The notes below the pieces were generated by a model, which saw only the letters and a program-made list of their open reading frames with translations, made no database searches and was not told where the DNA came from. A program made the position numbers and the translations under genes. A stretch of 62,258 nucleotides of DNA, taken from NCBI GenBank assembly GCA_003158475.1, contig PMJR01000066.1, positions 1 through 62,258 of the forward strand. Reading direction: 5' to 3'. The stretch comes from Ignavibacteriota bacterium. Its GTDB lineage: Bacteria > Bacteroidota > Ignavibacteria > UBA10030 > UBA6906. The stretch's first letter is position 1. Each line of letters starts with the position of its first letter. Positions 49,833 to 58,144 of this stretch are shown here, one piece after another.

Positions 49833-50738
49833 ATGGCAAGAACGAACCGGTCATCGACGGAGAAGGAACATCGGGAGGTCAAAAAGGAGCCCGTCAAGGA
49901 CTTCCTGAAGGACCTGGTGTTCGTGCTCGTGTCGTTTTTCTTCCTGAACAGCTTTGTGCTCGCTTCGTTCGAAGTCCCCACCGGGTCGATGGAGAACGAA
50001 ATCATGGCGGGCGATTTCCTTTTTGTCAACAAGTTCATCTACGGCGGAACGACACCGCGCACGATTCCCTTTACCAACGTCCGGCTTCCGTGGTTCAGGG
50101 TCCCCGCCCTGCGAAGCGTCGGTCGCGGCGATGTCATCGTGTTCGAATTCCCCGGGCAGCGCGAGGAGATCCAGTCGCCGGAATTCATGTTCTATCTCAA
50201 GCGCTGCGTGGCGCTCAGCGGAGACACGATCCAGGTTGTCAACAGGATCCTGTACATCAACGGGACGCCGGCGCCGATCCCCCGGAACATGAAATTCAAC
50301 AACCTGAACCCGCGGCCGCAGGCATACGCGGACCCGAAGATCTTCCCCCGCGACGCACCGTTCAACGAGGATTTCTGGGGCCCGGTCACGGTGCCGAAGA
50401 AAGGGGACGTCCTTGACCTGAACGCTTCCACCTACATGCGGTGGGCGACATTCATCGTACGGGAGGGACACCGGGTGCGCCTTGACGAACGGGCACGGGT
50501 CCTCGTCGACGGCGTGGCGGTGACGAGGTACGTCGTCCAGAGGAATTACCTCTTCGGCATGGGGGACAACCGGGACAACAGCCTTGATTCACGGTTCTGG
50601 GGGTTCATCCCCGAGGAGAACATCGTGGGGACCCCCATGATCGTGTACTGGTCATGGGACCCGGACAAGCCCCTGAGCAGCATCATCGACAAGCTCGGGT
50701 CGATCCGTCTCAGCCGCATCGGCTCCCTCATAAGGTAG
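49833..50738 (+). CDS. lepB: Signal peptidase I (first copy)
   Basis: 'VLASFEVPTGSMENEIMAGDFLFVNKFIYGG', 'FYLKRCVALSGDTIQVVN', 'YLFGMGDNRDNSLDSRFWGFIPEENIVGTPMIVYWSWD'. Confidence 0.96.
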   Translation: MARTNRSSTEKEHREVKKEPVKDFLKDLVFVLVSFFFLNSFVLASFEVPTGSMENEIMAGDFLFVNKFIYGGTTPRTIPFTNVRLPWFRVPALRSVGRGDVIVFEFPGQREEIQSPEFMFYLKRCVALSGDTIQVVNRILYINGTPAPIPRNMKFNNLNPRPQAYADPKIFPRDAPFNEDFWGPVTVPKKGDVLDLNASTYMRWATFIVREGHRVRLDERARVLVDGVAVTRYVVQRNYLFGMGDNRDNSLDSRFWGFIPEENIVGTPMIVYWSWDPDKPLSSIIDKLGSIRLSRIGSLIR

Positions 50739-50739
50739 C

Positions 50740-51405
50740 ATGGAAAGGACGCCGGCCGGGGGAACCGGCCCGCGCCGGGCGCGCGTCTTCCGCCGCATCC
50801 GGGACGCAGCGGAGATCCTCGGATTGACCGTCGCGCTTGCGCTTGCGGTGAAGACATGTATCGTCGACGCGGTCCACGTGCCGAGCGCCTCCATGGAAAA
50901 CACGCTCTTGGTGGGGGACTTTGTCCTCGTCAACAAGTTCGTCTACGGTCCCTCGACGCCCCGGTTCCTGCCGATCGTGGGGAGCAGGCTCCCTGCGCTG
51001 CGGCTCCCGGGCCCCGGCTCGCCCGCCCGGGGGGACGTGATCGTGTTCTACGCGCCGGAGGGGACCCCTCCGCGGCTCTATGTCAAGCGCCTGGTGGGTC
51101 TTCCGGGAGATACCGTGATGCTTCGCGGCGGGGCGTTGATCGTCAACGGACAGGAGGTCGCTCCATCCCCGTCGGCGAAACCGGCGCGAAAGCACGCGGC
51201 CGACTTCGGTCCGGTCGTTGTCCCGAAGGCCGGGGAGACGATCCTCTATTTTGTCCTGGGAGACAACCGGGACGACAGCCTGGACAGCCGGGCGTGGGGA
51301 TTTGTGCCGTTCGACCGGATCGTCGGGCGTGCCATGATGATCTACTGGTCGGTGGACGGCCGGACGGGGATCCGTTGGGGGCGACCCGGTACCGTCGTCC
51401 GATAG
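50740..51405 (+). CDS. Signal peptidase I (second, shorter copy)
   Basis: 'IVDAVHVPSASMENTLLVGDFVLVNKFVYG', 'RLYVKRLVGLPGDTVML', 'YFVLGDNRDDSLDSRAWGFVPFDRIVGRAMMIYWS'. Confidence 0.95.
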   Translation: MERTPAGGTGPRRARVFRRIRDAAEILGLTVALALAVKTCIVDAVHVPSASMENTLLVGDFVLVNKFVYGPSTPRFLPIVGSRLPALRLPGPGSPARGDVIVFYAPEGTPPRLYVKRLVGLPGDTVMLRGGALIVNGQEVAPSPSAKPARKHAADFGPVVVPKAGETILYFVLGDNRDDSLDSRAWGFVPFDRIVGRAMMIYWSVDGRTGIRWGRPGTVVR

Positions 51406-51438
51406 CCTGTTCCTCAACTGTTTTTACAATAGACTGCG

Positions 51439-52575
51439 ATGTCATCTCTGTACGTTCATATCCCCTTCTGCCAGCGCAAGTGCGTCTACTGCGACTTCTA
51501 TTCCATTGAGACAGTCTCCCTCATGGGGACGTTTCTCGACGCCCTCGACACGGAAATCGCACTTGTCGGACCGGTGGGGGAGGGGGTGTCGTTCGACACG
51601 CTCTTCTTCGGAGGAGGGACACCCTCCCTGCTCGCGCCCTCTGAGCTCGAACGCGTGATGCGTTCTCTCCGGAGTGCATTCGCGATCAGGGGGGATGCCG
51701 AGATCACGCTCGAGACCAATCCGGGGACCGTTTCACTCGAGAAGCTGCGCCAGTACCGGTCTCTCGGCGTAAACCGCCTCAGCATCGGGATCCAGTCGTT
51801 CGATGAAAACGAGCTCCGGTTCCTCGGCAGGATTCACGACGCCGCTGAGGCGTCCCGATGCGTCGGTCTGGCGCGCGAAGCGGGCTACGGAAATGTGAGC
51901 GTCGACCTTATCTATTCCCTCCCCGGCCAGACGGTGGGGGAGTGGGAGAGAACGCTGTCAACGGCGCTCGCCCTCGGTCCGGATCACGTTTCGGCATACA
52001 GCCTGATCGTGGAGGACGACACGCCGCTTGCGCGGATGGTTTCCGCAAAGCTGGTGTCGCCGAATCCCGTCGAGGCCGAAGCGGTGCTCTATGAGCACAC
52101 CATGGCCGTGATGGAACGGGCCGGATTCGAACACTATGAAGTTTCGAGCTATGCCCGGCCGGGATTCAGGAGCCTGCACAACTCCGCGTACTGGTCCCAC
52201 GCGGGATACCTCGGCTTCGGGCCCTCCGCCCATTCGTTCTGGGCCCAGGGGAACGGTGGCAGTCAACTGCGGTGGGCGAATGTGCCCGCCCTCAGCAGGT
52301 ACTGCGGCAGTCTCCGGAAGGGTGAACTCCCCGTCGCGATGCGTGAAGAGATGACGTGCGCGCAGCTGTGCAACGAGCGGATCTTCCTCGGGCTGAGGAG
52401 CTCCGGCGTGGACCTCCGGAGGCTGGGAGATGAATTCGGGCTGCCGGCGGACAGGCTTGCGCTTGCCGGGGCACTCGTGGAGGACGGGGCGGCGGTGATG
52501 GACCGCGGCACACTGCGCCTGACGGCCCGCGGGTACATGCTCTGCGATGAGATTGCTGCGCGCATGATGGTGTGA
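51439..52575 (+). CDS. hemW: Radical SAM heme chaperone HemW
   Basis: MSSLYVHIPFCQRKCVYCDFYSIE...'LFFGGGTPSLL', 'VNRLSIGIQSFDENELRFLGRIHDAAEA', 'NSAYWSHAGYLGFGPSAHSF'. Confidence 0.93.
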   Translation: MSSLYVHIPFCQRKCVYCDFYSIETVSLMGTFLDALDTEIALVGPVGEGVSFDTLFFGGGTPSLLAPSELERVMRSLRSAFAIRGDAEITLETNPGTVSLEKLRQYRSLGVNRLSIGIQSFDENELRFLGRIHDAAEASRCVGLAREAGYGNVSVDLIYSLPGQTVGEWERTLSTALALGPDHVSAYSLIVEDDTPLARMVSAKLVSPNPVEAEAVLYEHTMAVMERAGFEHYEVSSYARPGFRSLHNSAYWSHAGYLGFGPSAHSFWAQGNGGSQLRWANVPALSRYCGSLRKGELPVAMREEMTCAQLCNERIFLGLRSSGVDLRRLGDEFGLPADRLALAGALVEDGAAVMDRGTLRLTARGYMLCDEIAARMMV

Positions 52576-52606
52576 TGTCCTCCCCCCACTTCCCGGGATT
52601 CAGGTC

Positions 52607-53578
52607 ATGAGAGTACTCGTCACGGGGATCGATGGCTTCGTCGGAAGCCATGCCGCCGAATACCTGCTCGGCATCGACGGGATGGAACTGCACGGCACGC
52701 ATTTTCTGCATCAGCAGACCGGCAACATCGACCATCTCCGCGGACGCATTACCCTCCACGAAGCCGATATCGTCGACGCGGAGGCCGTGCGGAGCATATT
52801 CAAGGCTGTGCGTCCCGACAAGGTGGTCCACCTGGCGGGGCAGGCATACGTTCCCACGGCGCTGCGCGATCCGTACGGGACATTCAGCGTGAACGTCATG
52901 GGGGGCGTCGCGGTGCTCGACGCAGCCCGGCGGCAGGCGGAAGAAAGGGGTACGGGGCCGGATCTCCTCCTCGTCAGTTCGGGGGAGGTGTACGGGAAAC
53001 CCCGGCTGGAACCGATCAACGAAGAGTCGCCCGTCAGGCCGGAAAATCCGTATGCTGCGAGCAAGGCGAGCGTCGATCTCATCGGCCAGGCGTACCGCCG
53101 CACGTTCGGCGTTCGCGTCAGCGTCGTCCGTCCTTTCAACCACGCCGGTCCCCGTCAGAGTCCCGTCTTCGTCTCTTCTGATTTCGGCCGCCAGTTCGCG
53201 CTCATCGCTGCGGGGAAGAACGAACCGGTGATACATGCCGGCAATATCGACGTACGCCGGGATTTCACCGACGTGCGCGACGTGGTCCGCGCATACTGGG
53301 CGATCCTCACGCACGCCTCCGAACACACCGTGTTCAATCTCTGTTCCGGGCGCGTCGTCGCCATCCGCGATCTCATCGACATGTTCCAGCAGGTGTCGGG
53401 AATACGGGTGACGGTACGGACCGAGGAATCACGGACGCGGGGAGGGGAAGCGCCTCTGATCGCCGGGAGCTATGCACGGTTGCGCGAGGCGACCGGCTGG
53501 GAGCCCATGATCCCGCTCGAGAAGACGCTGGCGGATGTCTTTGCATACTGGACCGCTGAGATCGATTCACGCGGATGA
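52607..53578 (+). CDS. NAD-dependent epimerase/dehydratase, GDP-mannose 4,6-dehydratase-like
   Basis: 'VLVTGIDGFVGSHAAEYLL', 'VHLAGQAYVPTALRDPYGTFSVNVMGGVAVLDAAR', 'SSGEVYGKP...PYAASKASVDLI'. Confidence 0.87.
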   Translation: MRVLVTGIDGFVGSHAAEYLLGIDGMELHGTHFLHQQTGNIDHLRGRITLHEADIVDAEAVRSIFKAVRPDKVVHLAGQAYVPTALRDPYGTFSVNVMGGVAVLDAARRQAEERGTGPDLLLVSSGEVYGKPRLEPINEESPVRPENPYAASKASVDLIGQAYRRTFGVRVSVVRPFNHAGPRQSPVFVSSDFGRQFALIAAGKNEPVIHAGNIDVRRDFTDVRDVVRAYWAILTHASEHTVFNLCSGRVVAIRDLIDMFQQVSGIRVTVRTEESRTRGGEAPLIAGSYARLREATGWEPMIPLEKTLADVFAYWTAEIDSRG

Positions 53579-54732
53579 ACATTCTTGTCGTCAACTGGCA
53601 GGACATCACCAACCCGCTCTCCGGCGGCGCGGAAGTCCATTGCCATGAGATCTTCTCCCGGATCGTCCGTGGCGGACACCGCGTGACCCTCTGCTGTTCG
53701 TCGTACCGGGGATCGGTGGGGCGCGAGAGCATCGACGGGATCGAGATACGCCGCTTCGGGAGCAGGCCGTTGTTTAATTTTGTGTTCCCTTTCGCGTACC
53801 TGGCCTGCCTGCGCGGGGGGGACTATGATGTGGTCGTGGAGGACCTCAACAAGGTCCCATTTTTTTCCCCCCTGTACGTGCGGCGTCCGCTCGCCGGAAT
53901 CGCCCATCATCTTTTCGGCAAAAGCGTCTTCCGTGAAACGGACCTCCTCTCCGCCGCCTATGTCTACGTGATGGAGCGTTGCGCAATGGCGCTCTACAGG
54001 ACGAGAATCCCTTTCATGGTCGTCTCCCGGAGCACCGAACAGGAATTCCTCGCCAACGGCTTCTCCCCCGGCCGGCTCGCCGTCATTCACAACTGCGTCG
54101 ATCACCGCAGGTACAATGTCGGCGAGGGGACGAAAAGTGCCGGTCCCCTTGCCGTGTATTTCGGACGGCTAAAGAAGTACAAGAGCGTCGATCACTTTCT
54201 GCGTGCGCTCCCCGCCGTCCTTGCCGCCTTCCCCCCCCTTAAGGCGGTGGTCGCGGGGGACGGGGATGATCTCGAACGGCTCCGCGAAACGGCGCGCGGG
54301 CTCGGGATACAGGACGCGGTCGAATTCACGGGGTTCCTCACCGAAGCGCAGAAGGTCGACCTCCTCCGGAGAGCCTGGTTCACCGTGACGACTTCGCTGA
54401 AGGAGGGGTGGGGACTCACGGTGATCGAAGCGAATGCGTGCGGAACACCGTCGGTCGCTGCGGATGTTCCCGGACTCAGGGATGCCGTCAGGGAAGGAGA
54501 GACGGGGCTTTTATTTCCCTACGGGGACATCGGAGCGCTGAGCGCCCGCATGTTCCGTCTCCTGGAGGACGGGGCGCTCCGGCGGCGTCTCGGGGAGGGT
54601 GCTGTGAGATGGGCTGCGACGTTCGACTGGGATGACGCGGCGGAAAGGACTCTTGCGTTTCTCTCGGGCGTAACCGGAGAATCTCCCCGCGCCCCGGAGA
54701 GCCCCTCCCACGGGAAGAAACTCACTTCATGA
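53575..54732 (+). CDS. Glycosyltransferase family 4 (group 1)
   Basis: 'NILVVNWQDITNPLSGGAEVHCHEIFSRIVRGGHRVTLCCSSY', 'AVYFGRLKKYKSVDHFLRALP', 'WGLTVIEANACGTPSVAADVPGLRDAVREGETGLLFPYGD'; ATGA overlap with upstream gene. Confidence 0.92.
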   Translation: MNILVVNWQDITNPLSGGAEVHCHEIFSRIVRGGHRVTLCCSSYRGSVGRESIDGIEIRRFGSRPLFNFVFPFAYLACLRGGDYDVVVEDLNKVPFFSPLYVRRPLAGIAHHLFGKSVFRETDLLSAAYVYVMERCAMALYRTRIPFMVVSRSTEQEFLANGFSPGRLAVIHNCVDHRRYNVGEGTKSAGPLAVYFGRLKKYKSVDHFLRALPAVLAAFPPLKAVVAGDGDDLERLRETARGLGIQDAVEFTGFLTEAQKVDLLRRAWFTVTTSLKEGWGLTVIEANACGTPSVAADVPGLRDAVREGETGLLFPYGDIGALSARMFRLLEDGALRRRLGEGAVRWAATFDWDDAAERTLAFLSGVTGESPRAPESPSHGKKLTS

Positions 54733-54801
54733 GACGCTTGATAAGCCGTATCTGCCGCAACTGGCCCTTCACGTTTGCCTCCTGATCGTTTTCCCGGACC
54801 G

Positions 54802-56952
54802 TCAGTTCAAGAATTCCCATGAAATTCCGAACCTGATCGCCCGCTCCCCTCCGGGATAATACGGCGTGCCGAAGTACCGGTTACCGGCCAGGTTCTCCCA
54901 TATGAAATGGATGTACGCATCGCCGATGTGTCCGATCAGGAAAAAATCGGCGCTCGCGGTCGTTCCGAGCGGCGTCCCGGTGTTCGCCACATACGCGATC
55001 ATCTCCGGATTGAACAGGAATCCTACGTAGGGGAGCGTGAACCGTCCCCTGAAACCGGTCTTCAGCTCCAGCTTGTCGTTCACGAGTTTCTTCCGGTAGA
55101 AGAGGCCCCCGCTCCCGGAGAACTTCGGATATGCCTGAAGTATTGCGCCGCCGGATTTCTGGAGAAGGTACTCCAGGTTCCCCTCGAGCGAGAATGACCA
55201 GAAGCGGACGTCGAGATGCGCGGTGACCCCGCTCGTGTTTACCGCGGGACCGTTCGCGATGACTGCGCCCGGGAAGGGGGAAGCCGTTCCGTTGTAGGGG
55301 GTGAATGTGATCGGGTCGGTAACCGTCCTGTGAAAGAGCGCCAGGCGGACCGTCCCTGTCTCCGCAGTCCCGAATGTCGCTCCCGCTTCTTCAACAGTGT
55401 GGTGTTCGGCGACGATCGGCCCCGTCCGTACCACAGTGGAATCGGTCCAGAAGAGCTCCTGGTAATTCGGCACGCGCCACGACTGGCTCACTCCGCCGTA
55501 GAGGCTGAGCCATCGTCCGAAACGGAGCGTTGCGTCCGCACCGTACCCCGCGTACTCTTTCCCGAGGTACGAGTCGATCCTCGCGTAGAGAGCGACCGCG
55601 ACGGGACCCTCCGGATCGATCTCCTCCTTTCCCCAGAGTGCCCCCACGACGTTCCGGCGCCGTCCGAGGTTCGGACTCCCTTCGATCTGGCGGAGTTCCA
55701 CATTCCCCCCGACGCCGAGGTGCTGGAAACCCGTTGCGACGTCCTGTGTCGCCTGGACACCCGTCCAGGATGAAACATGGTCCGAGGAGACCCCCGGTGG
55801 AAAATCATGGTAGGGGTCCTCCCGTTCCCGGAACTCTCTCATCGTGTGGGAGTAATACAACGTGAGGTTCGTGACGTCTGCGGTGTCCCCCAGGAATGTC
55901 CCGACAAGGGAGAGATCGAAGTCGTTCCTTGTCACCTTTTCGTATGTGCTGTCCTGTTTCATAACCGCGAGTGTATTGTCGAACGCGGTCAGAAAGCCGC
56001 TCAACGTATCAACCACACCGCCGTTCATCTGCGTCTGTGTCGACGTGTGATAGTGGGAGAGTATGAGGTTGATGTCATGCGATATGTTGTACCTGATCTT
56101 CTCTCTTGCGTTCCAGGCGTCGTGCGCTTCGCCGATGAACCTCCCGTCCGTCGTCTGGTGCTGAAAACCGAGAGTGACGTTCATTTTCCGCGATATATTC
56201 TGGCTGAACGTGCCGTCGACGTTGGAGTAACCGTACGCGCCTTCGGAGTAGTTGAACTTGGTAAAAGGCTTGTTGCTGTTGTAGTTCTTTGTCACGAGGT
56301 TGACCGCAGCGCCCGTACTGTTGAGGCCGTAGAGGAACGCCCTGGGTCCTGTCACCACCTCGATCCGGTCGGCATATTCGGCCGTGAAATCATACAGCTT
56401 GAACACGCCGGATGCGGGGTCGTTCAACCCCCTCCCGTTGGAGCTTACCCTTGCAGCCCGCCAGTCGACCCCATCGAATGTGGCCTGGCTGTACTGTCCC
56501 TCGCTCTCCTGGTCCATCATGAAGACTCCGGGGAAGGACTCCAGTATCCCCCCCAGGGAGCGATAGTCGAGCCAGTGGAGGTCCCGGCTTGTCCTGACCC
56601 CGGAGGTGTCGGCGAACCGGTCGAGCGTCCCCACGAGGGACGGCGTGCTCATCCTTCCCAGCGTGTCCGCTGCCGCCGCACTGGAATCGTTCCTCCCCTG
56701 TCTCAGGGAGTCGGCCGCCGCATGACGGATCCGAAGTGAGTCCTCGCGAGGAGTACGGGGTCGCGTGGAATCCGGAGGGGGTGCTTGTGGCGCCAGCGCT
56801 GCCGCCATCTTTGGCAGCGGCTTCGGTAGCGCCGCAGGCGCCACAATGACGCAGAGCAGGAGCAGGCAGAGAGCGATCAACGCCCTCCTGCGTCCCGGCC
56901 GCCGTCGGACTGGTTCAGATCTGGTTCGGGACGCAGAACGTCGCAACTTCAT
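54802..56952 (-). CDS. TonB-dependent receptor/OM beta-barrel with plug domain
   Basis: 'LGGILESFPGVFMMDQESEGQYSQATFDGVDWRAARVSSNGRGLNDPASGVFKLYDFTAEYADRIEVVTGPRAFLYGLNSTGAAVNLVTKNY'; terminal barrel strand ending ISWEFLN. Confidence 0.8.
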   Translation of the reverse strand: MKLRRSASRTRSEPVRRRPGRRRALIALCLLLLCVIVAPAALPKPLPKMAAALAPQAPPPDSTRPRTPREDSLRIRHAAADSLRQGRNDSSAAAADTLGRMSTPSLVGTLDRFADTSGVRTSRDLHWLDYRSLGGILESFPGVFMMDQESEGQYSQATFDGVDWRAARVSSNGRGLNDPASGVFKLYDFTAEYADRIEVVTGPRAFLYGLNSTGAAVNLVTKNYNSNKPFTKFNYSEGAYGYSNVDGTFSQNISRKMNVTLGFQHQTTDGRFIGEAHDAWNAREKIRYNISHDINLILSHYHTSTQTQMNGGVVDTLSGFLTAFDNTLAVMKQDSTYEKVTRNDFDLSLVGTFLGDTADVTNLTLYYSHTMREFREREDPYHDFPPGVSSDHVSSWTGVQATQDVATGFQHLGVGGNVELRQIEGSPNLGRRRNVVGALWGKEEIDPEGPVAVALYARIDSYLGKEYAGYGADATLRFGRWLSLYGGVSQSWRVPNYQELFWTDSTVVRTGPIVAEHHTVEEAGATFGTAETGTVRLALFHRTVTDPITFTPYNGTASPFPGAVIANGPAVNTSGVTAHLDVRFWSFSLEGNLEYLLQKSGGAILQAYPKFSGSGGLFYRKKLVNDKLELKTGFRGRFTLPYVGFLFNPEMIAYVANTGTPLGTTASADFFLIGHIGDAYIHFIWENLAGNRYFGTPYYPGGERAIRFGISWEFLN

Positions 56953-57845
56953 ACCCGGGAATGTGGGGGAGTGATAAACGTCCGGACGCCGGGCGATGTG
57001 AGCGAAGCCGCTGCGAGACCGGCGGCTCCCGTGTCATGAAAGAATCCGTAGACTGATGACCCGCTCCCCGACATCGACGCAAAGAGGGCCCCGTCCCTCG
57101 CCATCGATTCCTTGATGGACCGGATCACGGGGTGCTCCCGGAAAACGGGAGACTCGAAATCGTTGACCAGGTGTTCGCGCAGGAGGAGGGGATCCGACAT
57201 CCCGCGGAGGAGAAGGGAGCGGAGGTCTTCCTGATCCGGCCGTTCCGGCGGTCGCGGGACGATGCGCGAGTAGGCCCATCGTGTCGAGACCTGGACAGGG
57301 GGTGTGCACAGGAGAATGGCGAACGGGACGTCGAGCCGGAAGTATTCCAGAACCTCTCCTCTTCCCGTCCCGAGCGCGGAGTCCTCCCCGAGGAAGAACG
57401 GGACGTCGGAGCCCAGCCGGAGTGCCAGTGCACGGAGATCGTCCTGGGGAAGGCTCTTCCCCCACAGCGCAGGGAGTGACCGGAGCACAGCAGCGGCGTC
57501 CGCGCTTCCACCCCCCAGGCCGGCCCCGATGGGTATGCGCTTGGTGATGTCAATTCGTACTCCGGGTCGTACTCCGGGCCGCACCTCCGTTCCTGCATCG
57601 AGCCTTTCCCGGAGCATCAGTGCCGCGGCGTAGCAGATGTTCGTCTGATCAGAGGGGGCCGCGGCATCGGTTGTGTGCACCGTGATGGCGTCCGAGGGAC
57701 GGAGAAGGATGTCGTCGAAGAGGCCGATGCGGTGGAAAACCGTGCGGATCTCGTGATACCCGTCGGTCCGCTTCCCCGTCACACGCAATCCGAGATTGAT
57801 CTTGGCGTATGCCCTGCAACTGATCTGGGGGGGAATGGGGGACAT
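56949..57845 (-). CDS. ispE: 4-diphosphocytidyl-2-C-methyl-D-erythritol kinase
   Basis: MSPIPPQISCRAYAKINLGLRVTGKRTDGYHEIRTVFHRIGLFDDI...'IPIGAGLGGGSADAAAVLRSL', 'MSGSGSSVYGFF'. Start trimmed from the ORF-track start. Confidence 0.95.
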   Translation of the reverse strand: MSPIPPQISCRAYAKINLGLRVTGKRTDGYHEIRTVFHRIGLFDDILLRPSDAITVHTTDAAAPSDQTNICYAAALMLRERLDAGTEVRPGVRPGVRIDITKRIPIGAGLGGGSADAAAVLRSLPALWGKSLPQDDLRALALRLGSDVPFFLGEDSALGTGRGEVLEYFRLDVPFAILLCTPPVQVSTRWAYSRIVPRPPERPDQEDLRSLLLRGMSDPLLLREHLVNDFESPVFREHPVIRSIKESMARDGALFASMSGSGSSVYGFFHDTGAAGLAAASLTSPGVRTFITPPHSRV

Positions 57846-57963
57846 GGTGCTGAAATATACGCCCGAAAGAGCGCGAAAGCAAAACACGGGGAACAGGATC
57901 GAACAGGGGTAACGCCCCGTCTCCGTGCCCCTCGGCACGGGCGGTGTCCCACGGCACAGCTGG

Positions 57964-57992
57964 TTGACTCTCGTCGGAACCGGGATTACATT
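57964..57992 (+). promoter_or_regulatory. Putative sigma70-type promoter TTGACT-N17-TACATT
   Basis: TTGACT 57964-57969 and TACATT 57987-57992, upstream of the repeat-protein gene. Confidence 0.5.
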
Positions 57993-58144
57993 ATAAACAT
58001 ACAGTTCATTGATCAGACGGCTTCTTGTGTCCTGTTTTTGGGGAGAGGGGCCGTTTTTTTTGCTTTCGCATAAGGATGCGGGACTCGGTCCTTGGACGAC
58101 AAACGCAAACGCAAAATCGCGCTTCTCTGAGGAGAAAGACGGCC

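Noticed and set aside
51439-52575. Calling the radical SAM gene hemN (coproporphyrinogen III dehydrogenase)
   Set aside because: The length and start 'YVHIPFCQRKCVYCDFYS' fit HemW, the heme chaperone; HemN differs in its N-terminus and Cys arrangement.
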